Positions 28,174 through 37,642 of a stretch of DNA of 64,000 nucleotides are shown here, piece by piece; the first letter of the stretch is position 1, and each line of letters opens with the position of its first letter. The notes below the pieces were generated by a model. That model did not search any database. It had not been told where the DNA came from and saw only the letters and a list, made by a program, of their open reading frames with translations. A program made the translations under genes and the position numbers. Origin of the DNA: Flavobacterium johnsoniae UW101. GTDB lineage: Bacteria; Bacteroidota; Bacteroidia; Flavobacteriales; Flavobacteriaceae. The stretch spans positions 2,728,001-2,792,000 of the forward strand of contig NC_009441.1 in assembly GCF_000016645.1 (NCBI RefSeq), read 5' to 3'.

Positions 28174-29322
28174 TTACTTCGTTTTGTTAGTTTTTTTGTT
28201 ATTTCTTCCCCACCAGATTAAAAAACCGGTAACTGGTAAACTTGCACAAATCAGGCTGGCAAAAAAGGCGAGTACTTTTCCCGGAAATCCAAGGATACTT
28301 CCAACATGCAAATCGTAATTAATAAACCGAAACTTCTCACCATTATTCTTCTCGTGATAAGTCTCAATTTTTAAAGGTTTGGCTGTATAACGATCAAATT
28401 CAATGGAGATATCATCAAAACGATTATTGTATCTTATAAATGTGCTAAATGTTGCCAGCGAATCTTTTTCTTCAGGTACAAACAAATAAAAACTTTTTGC
28501 TTTAGGCTGCGATTGTCTAATGGAAGCGTAAATCTTATCAGTGGGCATTTTTTTAGTGTATTGAGTAGTATCAGAAACGAATCTCTCGTTTTCAAATGTT
28601 TTCCCACCATTAAGCAGCCATTGTACCCCTTTATCATAAGACTGAAATGCCCAGACTAATCCTGTCAAGGCGATTAGTAAAGCAAAAAGCATCGAATAGA
28701 ATCCGAGAATATTATGTAAATCGTAGTTCTTGCGTTTCCATTTAGTACTGTTTTTCCATTTAAACGAAAAACGTTGTTTAGCCGCCTGCTTGTTTTTGGG
28801 CCACCAAAGTATAAGACCGGTAATAAGCGAAATAATAAATACAATAGTTGCCGTTCCTACAATTGGATCTCCAATATCGCTGTTGAGACATAATGTTTGA
28901 TGCAGCATTCGAACAAAAACAAAAAACTCGAAATTATAATCTTCTTGTTTTTTTACATTTCCGGTAAAAGGATCCAGATAGAGATAAGTATTATGATATT
29001 GATTCCAGTACCAAAACGCATCTTTGTCTAATTCTTTATAAAACCAGATAACTACAGTACGATCATCATCGCTAAACGTCCTGCATCCTGAAAAAGATTG
29101 TTTAGGATAATCAGAATTTGCATTTTTTGCAATTTCAATTAATTGGCTTAAAGGTAATTTTTTGTCCTTTATTTGATCTACGTAATAATAATCATGAACA
29201 ATAGGACGTAATTCTTCTTCAAAGCAATATAGGCATCCTGTAATACCCAATATAACTACAATTAAACCGGAAGATAATCCCAGCCATAAATGGATTTTTA
29301 GAATTAATTTTTTAAAAGTCAT
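28174..29322 (-). CDS. PepSY-associated transmembrane protein
   Basis: A 382-residue inner-membrane protein of the PepSY-TM (PiuB/FecR-neighbour) family, frequently next to siderophore receptors. The family is proposed to reduce or release iron from ferric chelates at the membrane. TM1 lies at ~13-35 (LKIHLWLGLSSGLIVVILGITGCLYCFEEEL), in the first PepSY-TM motif. Another helix is at ~155-175 (IVFIISLITGLILWWPKN), then ~205-225 (YDLHNILGFYSMLFALLIALTGLVWAF), and the last near 350 (ASLPVTGFLIWWGRN). His residues in KIHLW, DLHNILGF and YDLHVGSILGF fit heme or metal ligands. It follows the third receptor on the same strand with a terminator between. Confidence 0.92.
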   Translation of the reverse strand: MTFKKLILKIHLWLGLSSGLIVVILGITGCLYCFEEELRPIVHDYYYVDQIKDKKLPLSQLIEIAKNANSDYPKQSFSGCRTFSDDDRTVVIWFYKELDKDAFWYWNQYHNTYLYLDPFTGNVKKQEDYNFEFFVFVRMLHQTLCLNSDIGDPIVGTATIVFIISLITGLILWWPKNKQAAKQRFSFKWKNSTKWKRKNYDLHNILGFYSMLFALLIALTGLVWAFQSYDKGVQWLLNGGKTFENERFVSDTTQYTKKMPTDKIYASIRQSQPKAKSFYLFVPEEKDSLATFSTFIRYNNRFDDISIEFDRYTAKPLKIETYHEKNNGEKFRFINYDLHVGSILGFPGKVLAFFASLICASLPVTGFLIWWGRNNKKTNKTK

Positions 29323-29359
29323 TTACTAAGATTTATAAATAAAATGTTTAACAAAAAGA

Positions 29360-29387
29360 AACACCTCCGTTGTATTACAGAGGTGTT
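29360..29387 (-). terminator. Terminator between third TonB receptor and PepSY gene
   Basis: AACACCTC/GAGGTGTT hairpin in the 86-bp gap, with T-rich flank on the minus strand; may be partial, allowing read-through. Confidence 0.6.
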
Positions 29388-29408
29388 GTTTTAAGAAAAA
29401 AAATGACT

Positions 29409-31712
29409 TTAGAATTTTAATGTCAAATTCACTAAGAAGTTTGTTGGAGCTTGAGAGTTTCCATAAAAATCCCAGTATTTTTCGTTTGAAAGATTGTTGA
29501 ATTTAAGTCCGACTCTCCAGGTAGGCTGATCGTAAAATACAGTAGCATTTGCCGTAGTATAAGAAGGAATGTAAAAAACATTGTCATCAAACATATAACT
29601 TTTTCCAACATAATTAATTCCAAATCCAGCTCCTAAACCTTTTACAGTGTTTTGTAAGGTATAAGTTGTCCAGAAATTTGCAACGTTTTCTGGAGCTCCA
29701 ACAGCTTTTTTGCCAGTAGCAGGAATTGTATTGTCATTAAAAGCATATCCGACAATAATGTTAAAACCGTTAATTGGATTAGCAATTAATTCAAAGTCAA
29801 AACCTTTACTGACTTGTTCTCCATTTTGATAAGCAAAACCATTATTGTCATATTGTACTGCATTGTCAATTTTGATATTATAATAACTTAAAGTAGTACT
29901 TAATTTTTTATTGAATGCTTCAACCTTAACACCAGCTTCATATTGTACGGCATATACTGGATCTAAAATCAATCTAGTAGCATCTGGTTGTGTAGCAGGA
30001 GGCGAATTTTGAAATCCGTTCATGTAATTTCCAAAGATCGAAACCTGATCTTTAACAACCTGATACACTAATCCTAATTTTGGAGATAATGCCGTTTGAT
30101 TGTAACCTTCTGTACCTTCAACAGTATCTAGTTTATAGTTGTCTAAACGTAAACTAAGCATTGCTGATAATCTTTCAGTAAAATTAATAACATCCGAAGC
30201 GTAAACGCTAAAAGTCTTATTGGTAGTAACTGGATATGCAGTTTGTTTTAATGTAGCATCTACCGTTTTTCTTCTCATAGGATCAAAAGGAGTTCTCACG
30301 TCTATAGTATCAATATACGCTGTTGCTCCAGAAGAGAATCCGCTTTTATTAAAATTGTAATTTGCACCAACTAATAGTTTATGTTTAATACTGCCTGTTG
30401 CAAACTGGCCGTTAATATTTTGCTGAATATTAGTGTAATTGTCATAAATAGGTCCCCAGTTTCCAACTCTTCTTGCCGCTTGGTATGGGTTTAACCAAAG
30501 CGTATAAGTCTGATAACTACGATCTACGTTTTCTCCCATAAAAGAGAATAGAGTAGTAGATTTCCAATTTTCTGATATTTGATATTCTGCCTGAGCGAAA
30601 ACTTTATTTGCAGAAGTTTTAGCATCATTATCATCATAGAATAATGATTTTTTGTAGTCAATTTTCAAATCACCAGGGTTTGTAATTCCGGAAGCAGCAT
30701 CATATCTATGATAAGTACGTCTGGTATTGTTTGAACTGATGTATTCAGCATCGATATTAAAAGTAAGTTTTTCGTTTGCTTTAAAAGTTAAACTTGGAGT
30801 AACGGCAACCGTATTATTGAAGCCATAATCTAAAAAGCTTTTTTCTCTGTTAACTGCAGCATTTATTCTAAATAATACCGTTTTTTCTTCATTTAAAGGT
30901 GTGTTAATATCTGCAGTAAAGCGATTTAAGTTAAAACTTCCCGTAGTATAAGAAACCTCTGTTGCAGTTGTTTCAAAAGGTTTTTTGGTAACAAGGTTTA
31001 CAACACCTCCAAAAGATGAAATAGTAGAACCAAATAAAGTTCCGGATGGACCTTTTAAAATCTCAATTCTTTCTACGTTAGCAAGATCAGTAGAAGAACG
31101 GTTAGTTGAGGTTTCCATACCATTTCTGGCATTAATTCCAGTAGTAAATCCTCTAAAAGTTACAGCAACACCTCCTGAAGGATACGTAACAGGAACTGCT
31201 CCGGGTGAGTTCTGTACTGCACTTTTAATATCTACAGAAACCTGCTCTAAAAGAAGTTCTTTATGTATAACGTTATAAACTTGTGGATTTTCCAGATTTG
31301 TTAAAGGCATTCTGGCAACATAATCTGTTTTTTTAGACAAAATGCTTTTTTTGTTGTTTATGACAACCTCTTTTAATTCTTTGTTAGAAACTTTTAACTG
31401 CAGATTTACAGTAGTTGTTTCGCTTTCGGCAACAATTACTTCACTTTCCAGGGTTTCGTATCCTGTTAAAGAAACTTGTAAAGTATAAGTGTTGGGTTTT
31501 ATTCTGTTAAATTCAAAATTTCCGCTCTCATCAGAAACTGCCCAGTATTTTGAGTTTTTTAATATGATATTTACTCCGGCAGCTTGTTCACCATCTGAAG
31601 TTGTGATGGTTCCTTTAATTTTTCCATTTTGCTGTGCAGACATGGTTAAGAACGTAAAGACAAAACTAATTGTCATTAGAAAACGTAATGTTTTCGGCTT
31701 AAAATATTTCAT
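29409..31712 (-). CDS. CarboxypepD-TonB-dependent receptor (paralogue)
   Basis: A 767-residue outer-membrane receptor. The signal peptide ends TMSAQQ. A CarboxypepD regulatory-like domain follows (~27-110, GKIKGTITTSDGEQAAGVNI, GYETLESEVIV), then a plug (~125-235; GPSGTLFGSTISSFGGVVNLVTKKP) and a barrel ending NFLVNLTLKF. Its first 120 residues nearly match the second receptor, but the plug and barrel differ more, as expected for different ligands. The plug contains the Tyr/Pro-rich insertion AVQNSPGAVPVTYPSGG. It is the most upstream gene of the cluster and has a consensus promoter, so it may drive expression of the PepSY gene too. Confidence 0.92.
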   Translation of the reverse strand: MKYFKPKTLRFLMTISFVFTFLTMSAQQNGKIKGTITTSDGEQAAGVNIILKNSKYWAVSDESGNFEFNRIKPNTYTLQVSLTGYETLESEVIVAESETTTVNLQLKVSNKELKEVVINNKKSILSKKTDYVARMPLTNLENPQVYNVIHKELLLEQVSVDIKSAVQNSPGAVPVTYPSGGVAVTFRGFTTGINARNGMETSTNRSSTDLANVERIEILKGPSGTLFGSTISSFGGVVNLVTKKPFETTATEVSYTTGSFNLNRFTADINTPLNEEKTVLFRINAAVNREKSFLDYGFNNTVAVTPSLTFKANEKLTFNIDAEYISSNNTRRTYHRYDAASGITNPGDLKIDYKKSLFYDDNDAKTSANKVFAQAEYQISENWKSTTLFSFMGENVDRSYQTYTLWLNPYQAARRVGNWGPIYDNYTNIQQNINGQFATGSIKHKLLVGANYNFNKSGFSSGATAYIDTIDVRTPFDPMRRKTVDATLKQTAYPVTTNKTFSVYASDVINFTERLSAMLSLRLDNYKLDTVEGTEGYNQTALSPKLGLVYQVVKDQVSIFGNYMNGFQNSPPATQPDATRLILDPVYAVQYEAGVKVEAFNKKLSTTLSYYNIKIDNAVQYDNNGFAYQNGEQVSKGFDFELIANPINGFNIIVGYAFNDNTIPATGKKAVGAPENVANFWTTYTLQNTVKGLGAGFGINYVGKSYMFDDNVFYIPSYTTANATVFYDQPTWRVGLKFNNLSNEKYWDFYGNSQAPTNFLVNLTLKF

Positions 31713-31766
31713 TGGTTTAAAAATTGGTTTGTAATTAAAATTTATTTAGAATAAATAAAAACAGTG

Positions 31767-31796
31767 CAAATGTAAAAATTATTGTTTTTTTAACAA
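31767..31796 (-). promoter_or_regulatory. Promoter of third TonB receptor (TTG-N19-TACATTTG)
   Basis: TTG at 31796-31794 and TACATTTG at 31774-31767 on the minus strand, 19 bases apart, identical in layout to the promoter at 28126-28155. The ATG follows about 55 bases downstream. Confidence 0.6.
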
Positions 31797-31936
31797 ATAA
31801 TATTTAAATTCATTTGTTTATAGGCTTTTTGAGACTAAATAAGAAAGAAAAGTCTTTTGTTTTTTCTGAAATAAAACCGAAAAATTGTATGTATTTATTA
31901 AAGTGTAAAACCGACAATAATTCGTTTTAAAAGCTT

Positions 31937-31944
31937 TATTTTTG
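31937..31944 (+). promoter_or_regulatory. -7 element (TATTTTTG) for MFS gene
   Basis: A perfect TAnnTTTG, 21 bases before the ATG at 31966. It overlaps the alternative in-frame TTG start at 31942, which argues against that start. Confidence 0.45.
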
Positions 31945-31965
31945 CAGTCTGAAATAAAAGACTTC

Positions 31966-33126
31966 ATGATTTTACCTTTTTTCAAAAAGATTCAAAACAC
32001 GCCTAGAGGGTATCGAATAGCAAATACTGTATTTTTCTTTCTTTCTGGTTTTGGTTATTCTTCATGGGTTTCCAGAATTCCGCATATCCAAGCACAGCTG
32101 CATTTATCTGAAGCTGAATTTGGAGCTGTTTTATTTGCTTTTCCAATAGGTTTAATGCTTACAATGCCGTTTACCGGAAAGCTGTTAAACAAGTACAGCA
32201 GCCGTTATATTATGCTGCTTGGAGCAGTTATGTTTAATGTGGCTTTGTCTTTGCCTGGTTTAGCCGCATTTGTCTGGCAGCTGGTAATTATACTTTTGTT
32301 TTTTGGAGCTTCGCGTAATATTTTCAATTTGTCAATCAATGCGCAGTCTCTTGAAGTGCAGAAACTCTATCCAAAATCGATTATTACCCGTTTTCATGCA
32401 GTTTGGAGTATTGCTGTTTTCTCTGGAGCCGGTTTAGGTTATGTAATGGTAACGCAGAAAATTGCTCCATCACATCATTTACTGGGAGTAAGTATTTTTA
32501 TGCTGGCTCTTACAGCTTGTTTTTACCCAATGAGTATTCATAATGAACCTGTTCCGGTTAAAAAGAAGTTTTTCTCGATGCCGGAAAAGAATCTTATAAA
32601 GTTTGCCTTGATTTGTTTCGTGTCTATGGCCTGTGAAAATACGATGTATGACTGGAGCGGTATTTATTTTGAGAATATCTTAAAGGCTTCTCCAAAATTA
32701 ACAAGTGCTGCTTTTGTGTTTTTTGCATCGGCAGTAACTTTAGGACGTATATTTGGCGATTATGGCGTAATGAAATTTGGAACTAAAAAAATCCTGCTTT
32801 ACAGCGGAATTTTAATCACTGCTGGTTTTGGTCTTTGTTTTATCCTGCCGTATGCTTACCCAACTATTTTTGGTTATGTTTTAATAGGGTTTGGAGTTTC
32901 TTGTGTGGTGCCGCTGGTGTTTAGTATTGCCGGAAGATCTTCAAAATTAAGCAGCGGATCTGCTTTGACTTCTATATCTACAATTGGTTATCTTGGTTTT
33001 TTACTAGTACCGCCAATGGTTGGTTTTATATCAGAATATCTAAGTATGAAATGGGCGTTTTTGATTATGGCGCTTTTAGGAATTGTGATGATTTTTATGG
33101 TGAATAAGATAGGGGAGAATGAGTGA
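31966..33126 (+). CDS. Major facilitator superfamily transporter
   Basis: A 386-residue inner-membrane permease with about twelve hydrophobic helices. I start at the ATG at 31966, since the upstream in-frame TTG lies inside the -7 promoter element. MFS features include the loop 2-3 region after PHIQAQLHLSEAEFGAVLFAFPIG and the GKLLNKYSSRYIM segment, which is a variant of the A-motif. A second half repeats the plan (VTLGRIFGDYGVMKFGTKKIL). The pattern resembles Bacteroidota permeases annotated as sugar or nucleoside MFS (FucP/YbjJ-like), but the substrate cannot be read from sequence. Confidence 0.9.
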   Translation: MILPFFKKIQNTPRGYRIANTVFFFLSGFGYSSWVSRIPHIQAQLHLSEAEFGAVLFAFPIGLMLTMPFTGKLLNKYSSRYIMLLGAVMFNVALSLPGLAAFVWQLVIILLFFGASRNIFNLSINAQSLEVQKLYPKSIITRFHAVWSIAVFSGAGLGYVMVTQKIAPSHHLLGVSIFMLALTACFYPMSIHNEPVPVKKKFFSMPEKNLIKFALICFVSMACENTMYDWSGIYFENILKASPKLTSAAFVFFASAVTLGRIFGDYGVMKFGTKKILLYSGILITAGFGLCFILPYAYPTIFGYVLIGFGVSCVVPLVFSIAGRSSKLSSGSALTSISTIGYLGFLLVPPMVGFISEYLSMKWAFLIMALLGIVMIFMVNKIGENE

Positions 33127-33137
33127 TTTTTTTTAAA

Positions 33138-33172
33138 GTCGCTAAGTTACTGAGGTTCTAAGTTTCTTTGCT
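33138..33172. repeat. Octamer word repeat (NNNCTRAG), short copy
   Basis: Consecutive words CGCTAAG-TTACTGAG-GTTCTAAG repeat with period 8 in the gap between the convergent MFS and DUF6265 genes. The same words recur at 39353 and 52843-53145. Confidence 0.45.
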
Positions 33173-33184
33173 TGTAAATCTATC

Positions 33185-33694
33185 TTATCGCTTTTTCATA
33201 ATAAATTTCTCGGTATAAGGTTTGCCTTTTTTCAAACCTGAAATTTCTGCTATTAGCGAATCTTTCTCAACCAGATTGTAAATGATTTTATTTGGATAAT
33301 CGTGTTTTGGGTTTTCAAAAACAATCTGATTATCTGCAGCCGAGGTCATTTCAAAACTTACGGGCAATTCTTGATTCTGCCCCGGAACTGTTACTATATA
33401 AGCTAATTTTCCGTTTGCTTCCTCAAGACGTACGTGTTCTGCAAAAACGGTATCATTTTGTCCCACAACAAAATAGGATTCTCCTAAATAAACCGAATCA
33501 TTTTCTTTTTTCCATCGTTCCGTAAGTTCACCATCTGCCGATTTATTTCTCCATTCGCCAATAAACCATTCGGCTTTTGCAAGTTTAGAATAGATTTTTG
33601 CGGGAGTTTCTGGTTTAGTTTCTTTTTTGCAAGAGGTTAGAATTGCAAAAGTTAAAATCAAAATTGAGGGAAATAGAATGTGTTTTGATTTCAT
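33185..33694 (-). CDS. DUF6265-like lipoprotein A
   Basis: A 169-residue predicted lipoprotein (signal peptide ending ILTSC, Cys ~22). The mature domain begins with the family pattern AEWFIGEWRNKSADGELTERW and ends with VFENPKHDYPNKIIY and KKGKPYTEKFIMKK. These blocks match DUF6265, a small lipocalin-like beta-barrel of unknown function. A second member with the same blocks lies at 34509-34988 on the same strand, separated by a coiled-coil membrane protein gene. The two are duplicated paralogues. Confidence 0.88.
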   Translation of the reverse strand: MKSKHILFPSILILTFAILTSCKKETKPETPAKIYSKLAKAEWFIGEWRNKSADGELTERWKKENDSVYLGESYFVVGQNDTVFAEHVRLEEANGKLAYIVTVPGQNQELPVSFEMTSAADNQIVFENPKHDYPNKIIYNLVEKDSLIAEISGLKKGKPYTEKFIMKKR

Positions 33695-33757
33695 GATTAG
33701 TTTGTGTTTGGATTCAAGCCTTGATATGCTTATTGTTTTTACAAATAAATTTTAAAA

Positions 33758-34483
33758 CTATTTTGCAAGTTCTTGTGACCAAGCAATTATATTGTATTTT
33801 TCTTTTATTGAAATTAATTTTTCTTTTACCCCTTCTATTGAATCAGAATAAATTTTTATTAATTCTGATGTTAAAGAATTGACTTCATCTACAGATTCTT
33901 TTAAATTATTTTCAGTTGTCATTTCATTAACAATATTTAATGCTGTATCTATGTAGAATTCAACATCTTCGTTACTAGAAAGCTGACAAAAATCATAAAT
34001 ATCTTTAGCATGTCTAAGAGACCAAAGGAATGCTCCATTATTATGTTTAGAATCTAGACAGCTAAAAAACATTGTTTTTGAATGATTTAAATTATTTTTT
34101 GCTTCTAAAGCAATATGTTTTTGTCTGCTAATTTCTATTTCATCTCTGATGGTTTTGAATTGATTAAGAAGTTTTTTTAATTCATTTTTATTCTTTTTAT
34201 TATAAAGTTTTGGAATTAAAAAACCGATTAAAAAAATAGAAATTGCTACGATTGTTGAGAAAATAGCAGTTAATATTGTCAATTGATTTGAAAATACTGA
34301 ATCTTTATACTCGTAAACTTTAATTTTATCCTTTAATTCTATTATTTCTCTGTTTTGAATCGAATCATTTTTTTTAATTTCTAATAATTTTTGAATGTTA
34401 TCTTTATTTGATTGAAGGTTAGAAAAAGAAAAAGATACAAAAATGGAAGTAATAAACGTAATTAAGAGTAATTTATATTTCAT
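33758..34483 (-). CDS. Coiled-coil membrane protein of unknown function
   Basis: A 241-residue protein with an N-terminal signal or anchor (YKLLLITFITSIFVSFSFS), a Lys/Asp-rich coiled-coil (~25-62) and a second membrane helix (~68-90, LTILTAIFSTIVAISIFLIGFL). A long soluble helical domain follows and includes FLWSLRHAKDIYDFCQLSS. No enzymatic motif or known family was recognised. The base composition is more AT-rich than the flanking paralogous DUF6265 genes. It looks like an insertion between the two, which would explain why the duplicated pair is separated. Confidence 0.75.
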   Translation of the reverse strand: MKYKLLLITFITSIFVSFSFSNLQSNKDNIQKLLEIKKNDSIQNREIIELKDKIKVYEYKDSVFSNQLTILTAIFSTIVAISIFLIGFLIPKLYNKKNKNELKKLLNQFKTIRDEIEISRQKHIALEAKNNLNHSKTMFFSCLDSKHNNGAFLWSLRHAKDIYDFCQLSSNEDVEFYIDTALNIVNEMTTENNLKESVDEVNSLTSELIKIYSDSIEGVKEKLISIKEKYNIIAWSQELAK

Positions 34484-34508
34484 TTTATTAAATGTAAAAA
34501 GTTATATA

Positions 34509-34988
34509 TTACTTTATTTTTGTCATTACAAACTTTTCTGAACTAGGTTTTCCTTGTAAATTTCCAGAGATTTCAGCAGTTAAAGTATTATCAGCGTTTT
34601 TGGTATAAGTGATTTTTTGCGGATAATCGTGTTTTGGATTTTCAAAAACCAATTGTTTGTCAGATTCTGCGGTTGATGCAAAAGCAACGGCTTTATCTTC
34701 ATTTTGTCCTTTTACGGTTGCAAAATAGGTTAGGGTTTCGCCTTTTTGAGCCAGAACTATTGTTTCAAAATGCAGTGTATCTTTTCCTTTTATGTAATAT
34801 GAAGACGCATTAAAAGTACTGTCGTTTAGTTTCTGCCAGTTTTCAGTTAAAATACCTTCAGCCGATTTGTTTTCCCAGTTTCCGATAATCCAGTCGGCGA
34901 TTTTAATTTTATCTTTTTCAACAGATTCTTTCTTCTGGCAAGAAACAGCAGCTAATACAAGCGTTAAAAGAGTAATTTTCTGGAACAT
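34509..34988 (-). CDS. DUF6265-like lipoprotein B
   Basis: A 159-residue predicted lipoprotein, paralogue of the product of 33185-33694. The signal peptide ends AAVSC (Cys ~17). It shares ADWIIGNWENKSAEGILTENW, then VFENPKHDYPQKITY and LQGKPSSEKFVMTK with its paralogue. The shared Asp/His/Tyr around NPKHDYP may form the ligand site of the barrel. Function unknown. Confidence 0.88.
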   Translation of the reverse strand: MFQKITLLTLVLAAVSCQKKESVEKDKIKIADWIIGNWENKSAEGILTENWQKLNDSTFNASSYYIKGKDTLHFETIVLAQKGETLTYFATVKGQNEDKAVAFASTAESDKQLVFENPKHDYPQKITYTKNADNTLTAEISGNLQGKPSSEKFVMTKIK

Positions 34989-35144
34989 ATTTTATAAGAT
35001 TTGGTTTTGTAATGTGCTACTAAAGTATGAAAAAAATGTTTGCTGCGACTCGACCGAAGGGAATTGACGAAGTAATTATAAAAAATTCCAGAAATAATTT
35101 GTGGATAAAGAAATGTGGTATTGACTGTGAAAAGTATTTTTGTC

Positions 35145-35213
35145 TCTCGCAGATTTAGCAGATTAGGCTGATTTTTTTAATTCTAATATAAATTAAATCT
35201 GCAAAATCTGCGT
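35145..35213. repeat. Inverted word repeat (GCAGATTTAGCAGATTA family)
   Basis: Words CTCGCAGATTTAGCAGATTA (35146-35165) recur inverted as AAATCTGCAAAATCTGCG (35195-35212) around an AT-rich centre. This is an intergenic fold-back element without coding capacity, in the gap between topB and a lipoprotein gene. Confidence 0.5.
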
Positions 35214-35304
35214 GTAAAAATGAATTAGTGAGAATTCGTATAATTAGTGGCAAAAAAACACAGTCAAAAATCATTTTAATCCCTTTAATCTGTGACAAGA
35301 AAAA

Positions 35305-37611
35305 CTAAACGCTTCCCTCTAAAATAGAGTAGACCAATTCCTTTGTTGGTTTTTGATCTTGAAGTTTTGCGCGGACTTCATCAAAAGTAACTTTAAAATC
35401 ACAACCCGATTTATATTCAGAACATCCGTAAGCGGTTTTTCCTTTTAAGATGTTTCCTTTTTTGCATTTTGGGCAGGATAAAGAATCTGATGCTGTTTCC
35501 TTAGTTGTCTTTTTTATATACGTTTTTTTAGGCTCAAGTTTAAGTTTGTAATTCTCTTCAAAACGAATTAAACCTTCAACTGTTCCGGCATCGGTTTTAA
35601 AACCTTTTATGTTTACGGTTGAGCCTTTTTGAACTAATCGTAAATATTGGCTTTCGGTAATTTTTTTATCATGAAAACCATAAGGAAGTACAAAATCGCA
35701 TCCCGATTTATATTCAGAACACCCAAAAGCCGATTTCCCTTTTATAAAATTTCCTTTCTGGCATTTCGGACAAGTTTCTGCCAAAATTCCTGCGGCTTTC
35801 TTTTTCTCCGCTTTTACAGCTGGTTTCTGGATCGTTGCAGCATGCGAAATATTGGCGTGTCTGGTTTCACTTCGTACTTCGGTAACCAAAGCTTCGACCA
35901 TGCGTTTCATGTTTCTGATAAAAGCAGCTGCTGTAAAAGTACCTTTTTCGATATCTTTCAATTGCTTTTCCCACGAACCTGTAAGCTCAGCCGATTTTAT
36001 CAATTCATTCTGAATCGTATCAATCAACTGAATTCCTGTTGTAGTTGGTAAAACCTGTTTTTTATTTCGAACAATATACTGACGTTTAAAAAGCGTTTCG
36101 ATAATGTTCGCTCGTGTAGACGGACGACCAATTCCGTTTTCTTTCATCAATTCGCGTAAATCTTCGTCGTCTACTTGTTTTCCTGCGGTTTCCATGGCAC
36201 GCAGCAAAGTTGCTTCGGTAAAATGATTAGGCGGTTTGGTTTCTTTTTGAAGAAATGAAGGTTCATGCGGTCCTTTTTCCCCCACAACAAAACTCGGCAG
36301 TAAATCCGGTTCTTTTTCTTTCGCATTCGGATCTTCAAAAACCACACGGAAACCTTTCTTTAAGATTTCTTTTCCTGTCGCTTTAAAAGTTACGTCGGCA
36401 GCTTTTCCAATTACAGTTGTGTTGGCAACAAGACAATCGTCGTAAAATACAGCAAGAAAACGTTTTACAATTATATCGTAAACTTGCTGCTGATTATAAG
36501 GCAGATTAATTTCTATTCCGGTTGGAATAATTGCATGGTGATCTGTTACTTTTTTGTCGTTGAAAACTTTAGGCGATTTTTTAATTTTTTTTCCTAAAAG
36601 CGGTTCTGTTAAATGACTATAATTAGTCAGTTTTTGCAGAATCCCTGGTACTTTTGGATAAATATCTCCAGGCAGAAAAGTGGTATCAACTCTGGGATAA
36701 GTAATGGCTTTTTGTTCGTATAAAGTCTGCGCAATTTTAAGCGTTTCTTCTGCCGAAAATCCAAATTTTTGGTTGCAATACACCTGTAAACCTGTCAAGT
36801 CAAATAGTTTTGGAGCATATTCGTTTCCGTTTTTTTTATCAACAGAAACAATTTCAAAATCACTTTCCTTTACTTTTTCAGCCAGAATTTCTCCGTCTTC
36901 TTTTTTTAGAAAACGCCCTTCTTCATAACTAAAAAGCGTTTCTCTGTATAAAGTCTGCAATTCCCAATACGGCTGCGGTTTAAAGTTTTCGATTTCTTTA
37001 AATCGGTCTACAACCATTGCCAGTGTTGGTGTTTGTACGCGTCCAATAGACAAAACTTGTTTGTAACCGCCATGTTTTACGGTATACAAACGAGTTGCAT
37101 TCATCCCTAGAAGCCAGTCGCCAATGGCTCTCGAAAATCCGGCGTAGAATAAATTATCATAGTTTTCAGAAGGTTTCAGGTTGTCAAAACCTTCTTTTAT
37201 GGCTTCGGTGGTTAAGGAAGAAATCCATAAACGTTTTATTTCGCCTTTGTAATGCGCTTCGTTCATTACCCAGCGCTGGATTAATTCTCCTTCTTGCCCG
37301 GCATCCCCGCAGTTTATGACTAATTCGGCTTTATCAAAAAGTGTTTTGATGATTTTAAACTGTTTCTGGATTCCCGAATTCTGAACAACTTTGGTTTCGA
37401 ATTTTTCAGGAAGCATGGGCAGATTGTTTAAATCCCAGCTTTTCCAGTGCGGTTTGTAATCGTTAGGTTCTTTTAAGGTGCATAAATGCCCAAAAGTGTA
37501 GGTTACGGCATATCCGTTCCCTTCGTAATATCCGTCGTGCTTGGTATTGGCGCCCAAAACAGATGCGATTTCACGTGCTACACTTGGTTTCTCAGCAATA
37601 CATACCTTCAT
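35305..37611 (-). CDS. topB: DNA topoisomerase III
   Basis: A 768-residue type IA topoisomerase that relaxes or decatenates DNA by single-strand passage. The Toprim domain opens KVCIAEKPSVAREIASVLGA and contains the acidic motif NCGDAGQEGELIQRW; a central TopoIA domain follows. The active-site Tyr is residue 305 in ITYPRVDTTF, and the conserved gate motif is GIGRPSTRANIIETL. Two C-terminal zinc-finger-like repeats (CPKCQKGNFIKGKSAFGCSEY and CPKCKKGNILKGKTAYGCSEY) follow. Plasmid and conjugative-element copies of this enzyme exist, but no mobilisation genes are nearby, so this is probably the chromosomal enzyme. Confidence 0.96.
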   Translation of the reverse strand: MKVCIAEKPSVAREIASVLGANTKHDGYYEGNGYAVTYTFGHLCTLKEPNDYKPHWKSWDLNNLPMLPEKFETKVVQNSGIQKQFKIIKTLFDKAELVINCGDAGQEGELIQRWVMNEAHYKGEIKRLWISSLTTEAIKEGFDNLKPSENYDNLFYAGFSRAIGDWLLGMNATRLYTVKHGGYKQVLSIGRVQTPTLAMVVDRFKEIENFKPQPYWELQTLYRETLFSYEEGRFLKKEDGEILAEKVKESDFEIVSVDKKNGNEYAPKLFDLTGLQVYCNQKFGFSAEETLKIAQTLYEQKAITYPRVDTTFLPGDIYPKVPGILQKLTNYSHLTEPLLGKKIKKSPKVFNDKKVTDHHAIIPTGIEINLPYNQQQVYDIIVKRFLAVFYDDCLVANTTVIGKAADVTFKATGKEILKKGFRVVFEDPNAKEKEPDLLPSFVVGEKGPHEPSFLQKETKPPNHFTEATLLRAMETAGKQVDDEDLRELMKENGIGRPSTRANIIETLFKRQYIVRNKKQVLPTTTGIQLIDTIQNELIKSAELTGSWEKQLKDIEKGTFTAAAFIRNMKRMVEALVTEVRSETRHANISHAATIQKPAVKAEKKKAAGILAETCPKCQKGNFIKGKSAFGCSEYKSGCDFVLPYGFHDKKITESQYLRLVQKGSTVNIKGFKTDAGTVEGLIRFEENYKLKLEPKKTYIKKTTKETASDSLSCPKCKKGNILKGKTAYGCSEYKSGCDFKVTFDEVRAKLQDQKPTKELVYSILEGSV

Positions 37612-37642
37612 TTTCTCCTTTTCTTATTGAAGAGCGAAGTTA

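Noticed and set aside
22311..31800. Cobalamin riboswitch or Fur box before the TonB receptors
   Set aside because: No conserved riboswitch core or Fur-type palindrome is evident in the receptor leaders; only promoter elements can be seen.
35305..37611. topB as evidence of a conjugative element
   Set aside because: No relaxase, tra or integrase genes are present, and the flanks are ordinary chromosomal genes.
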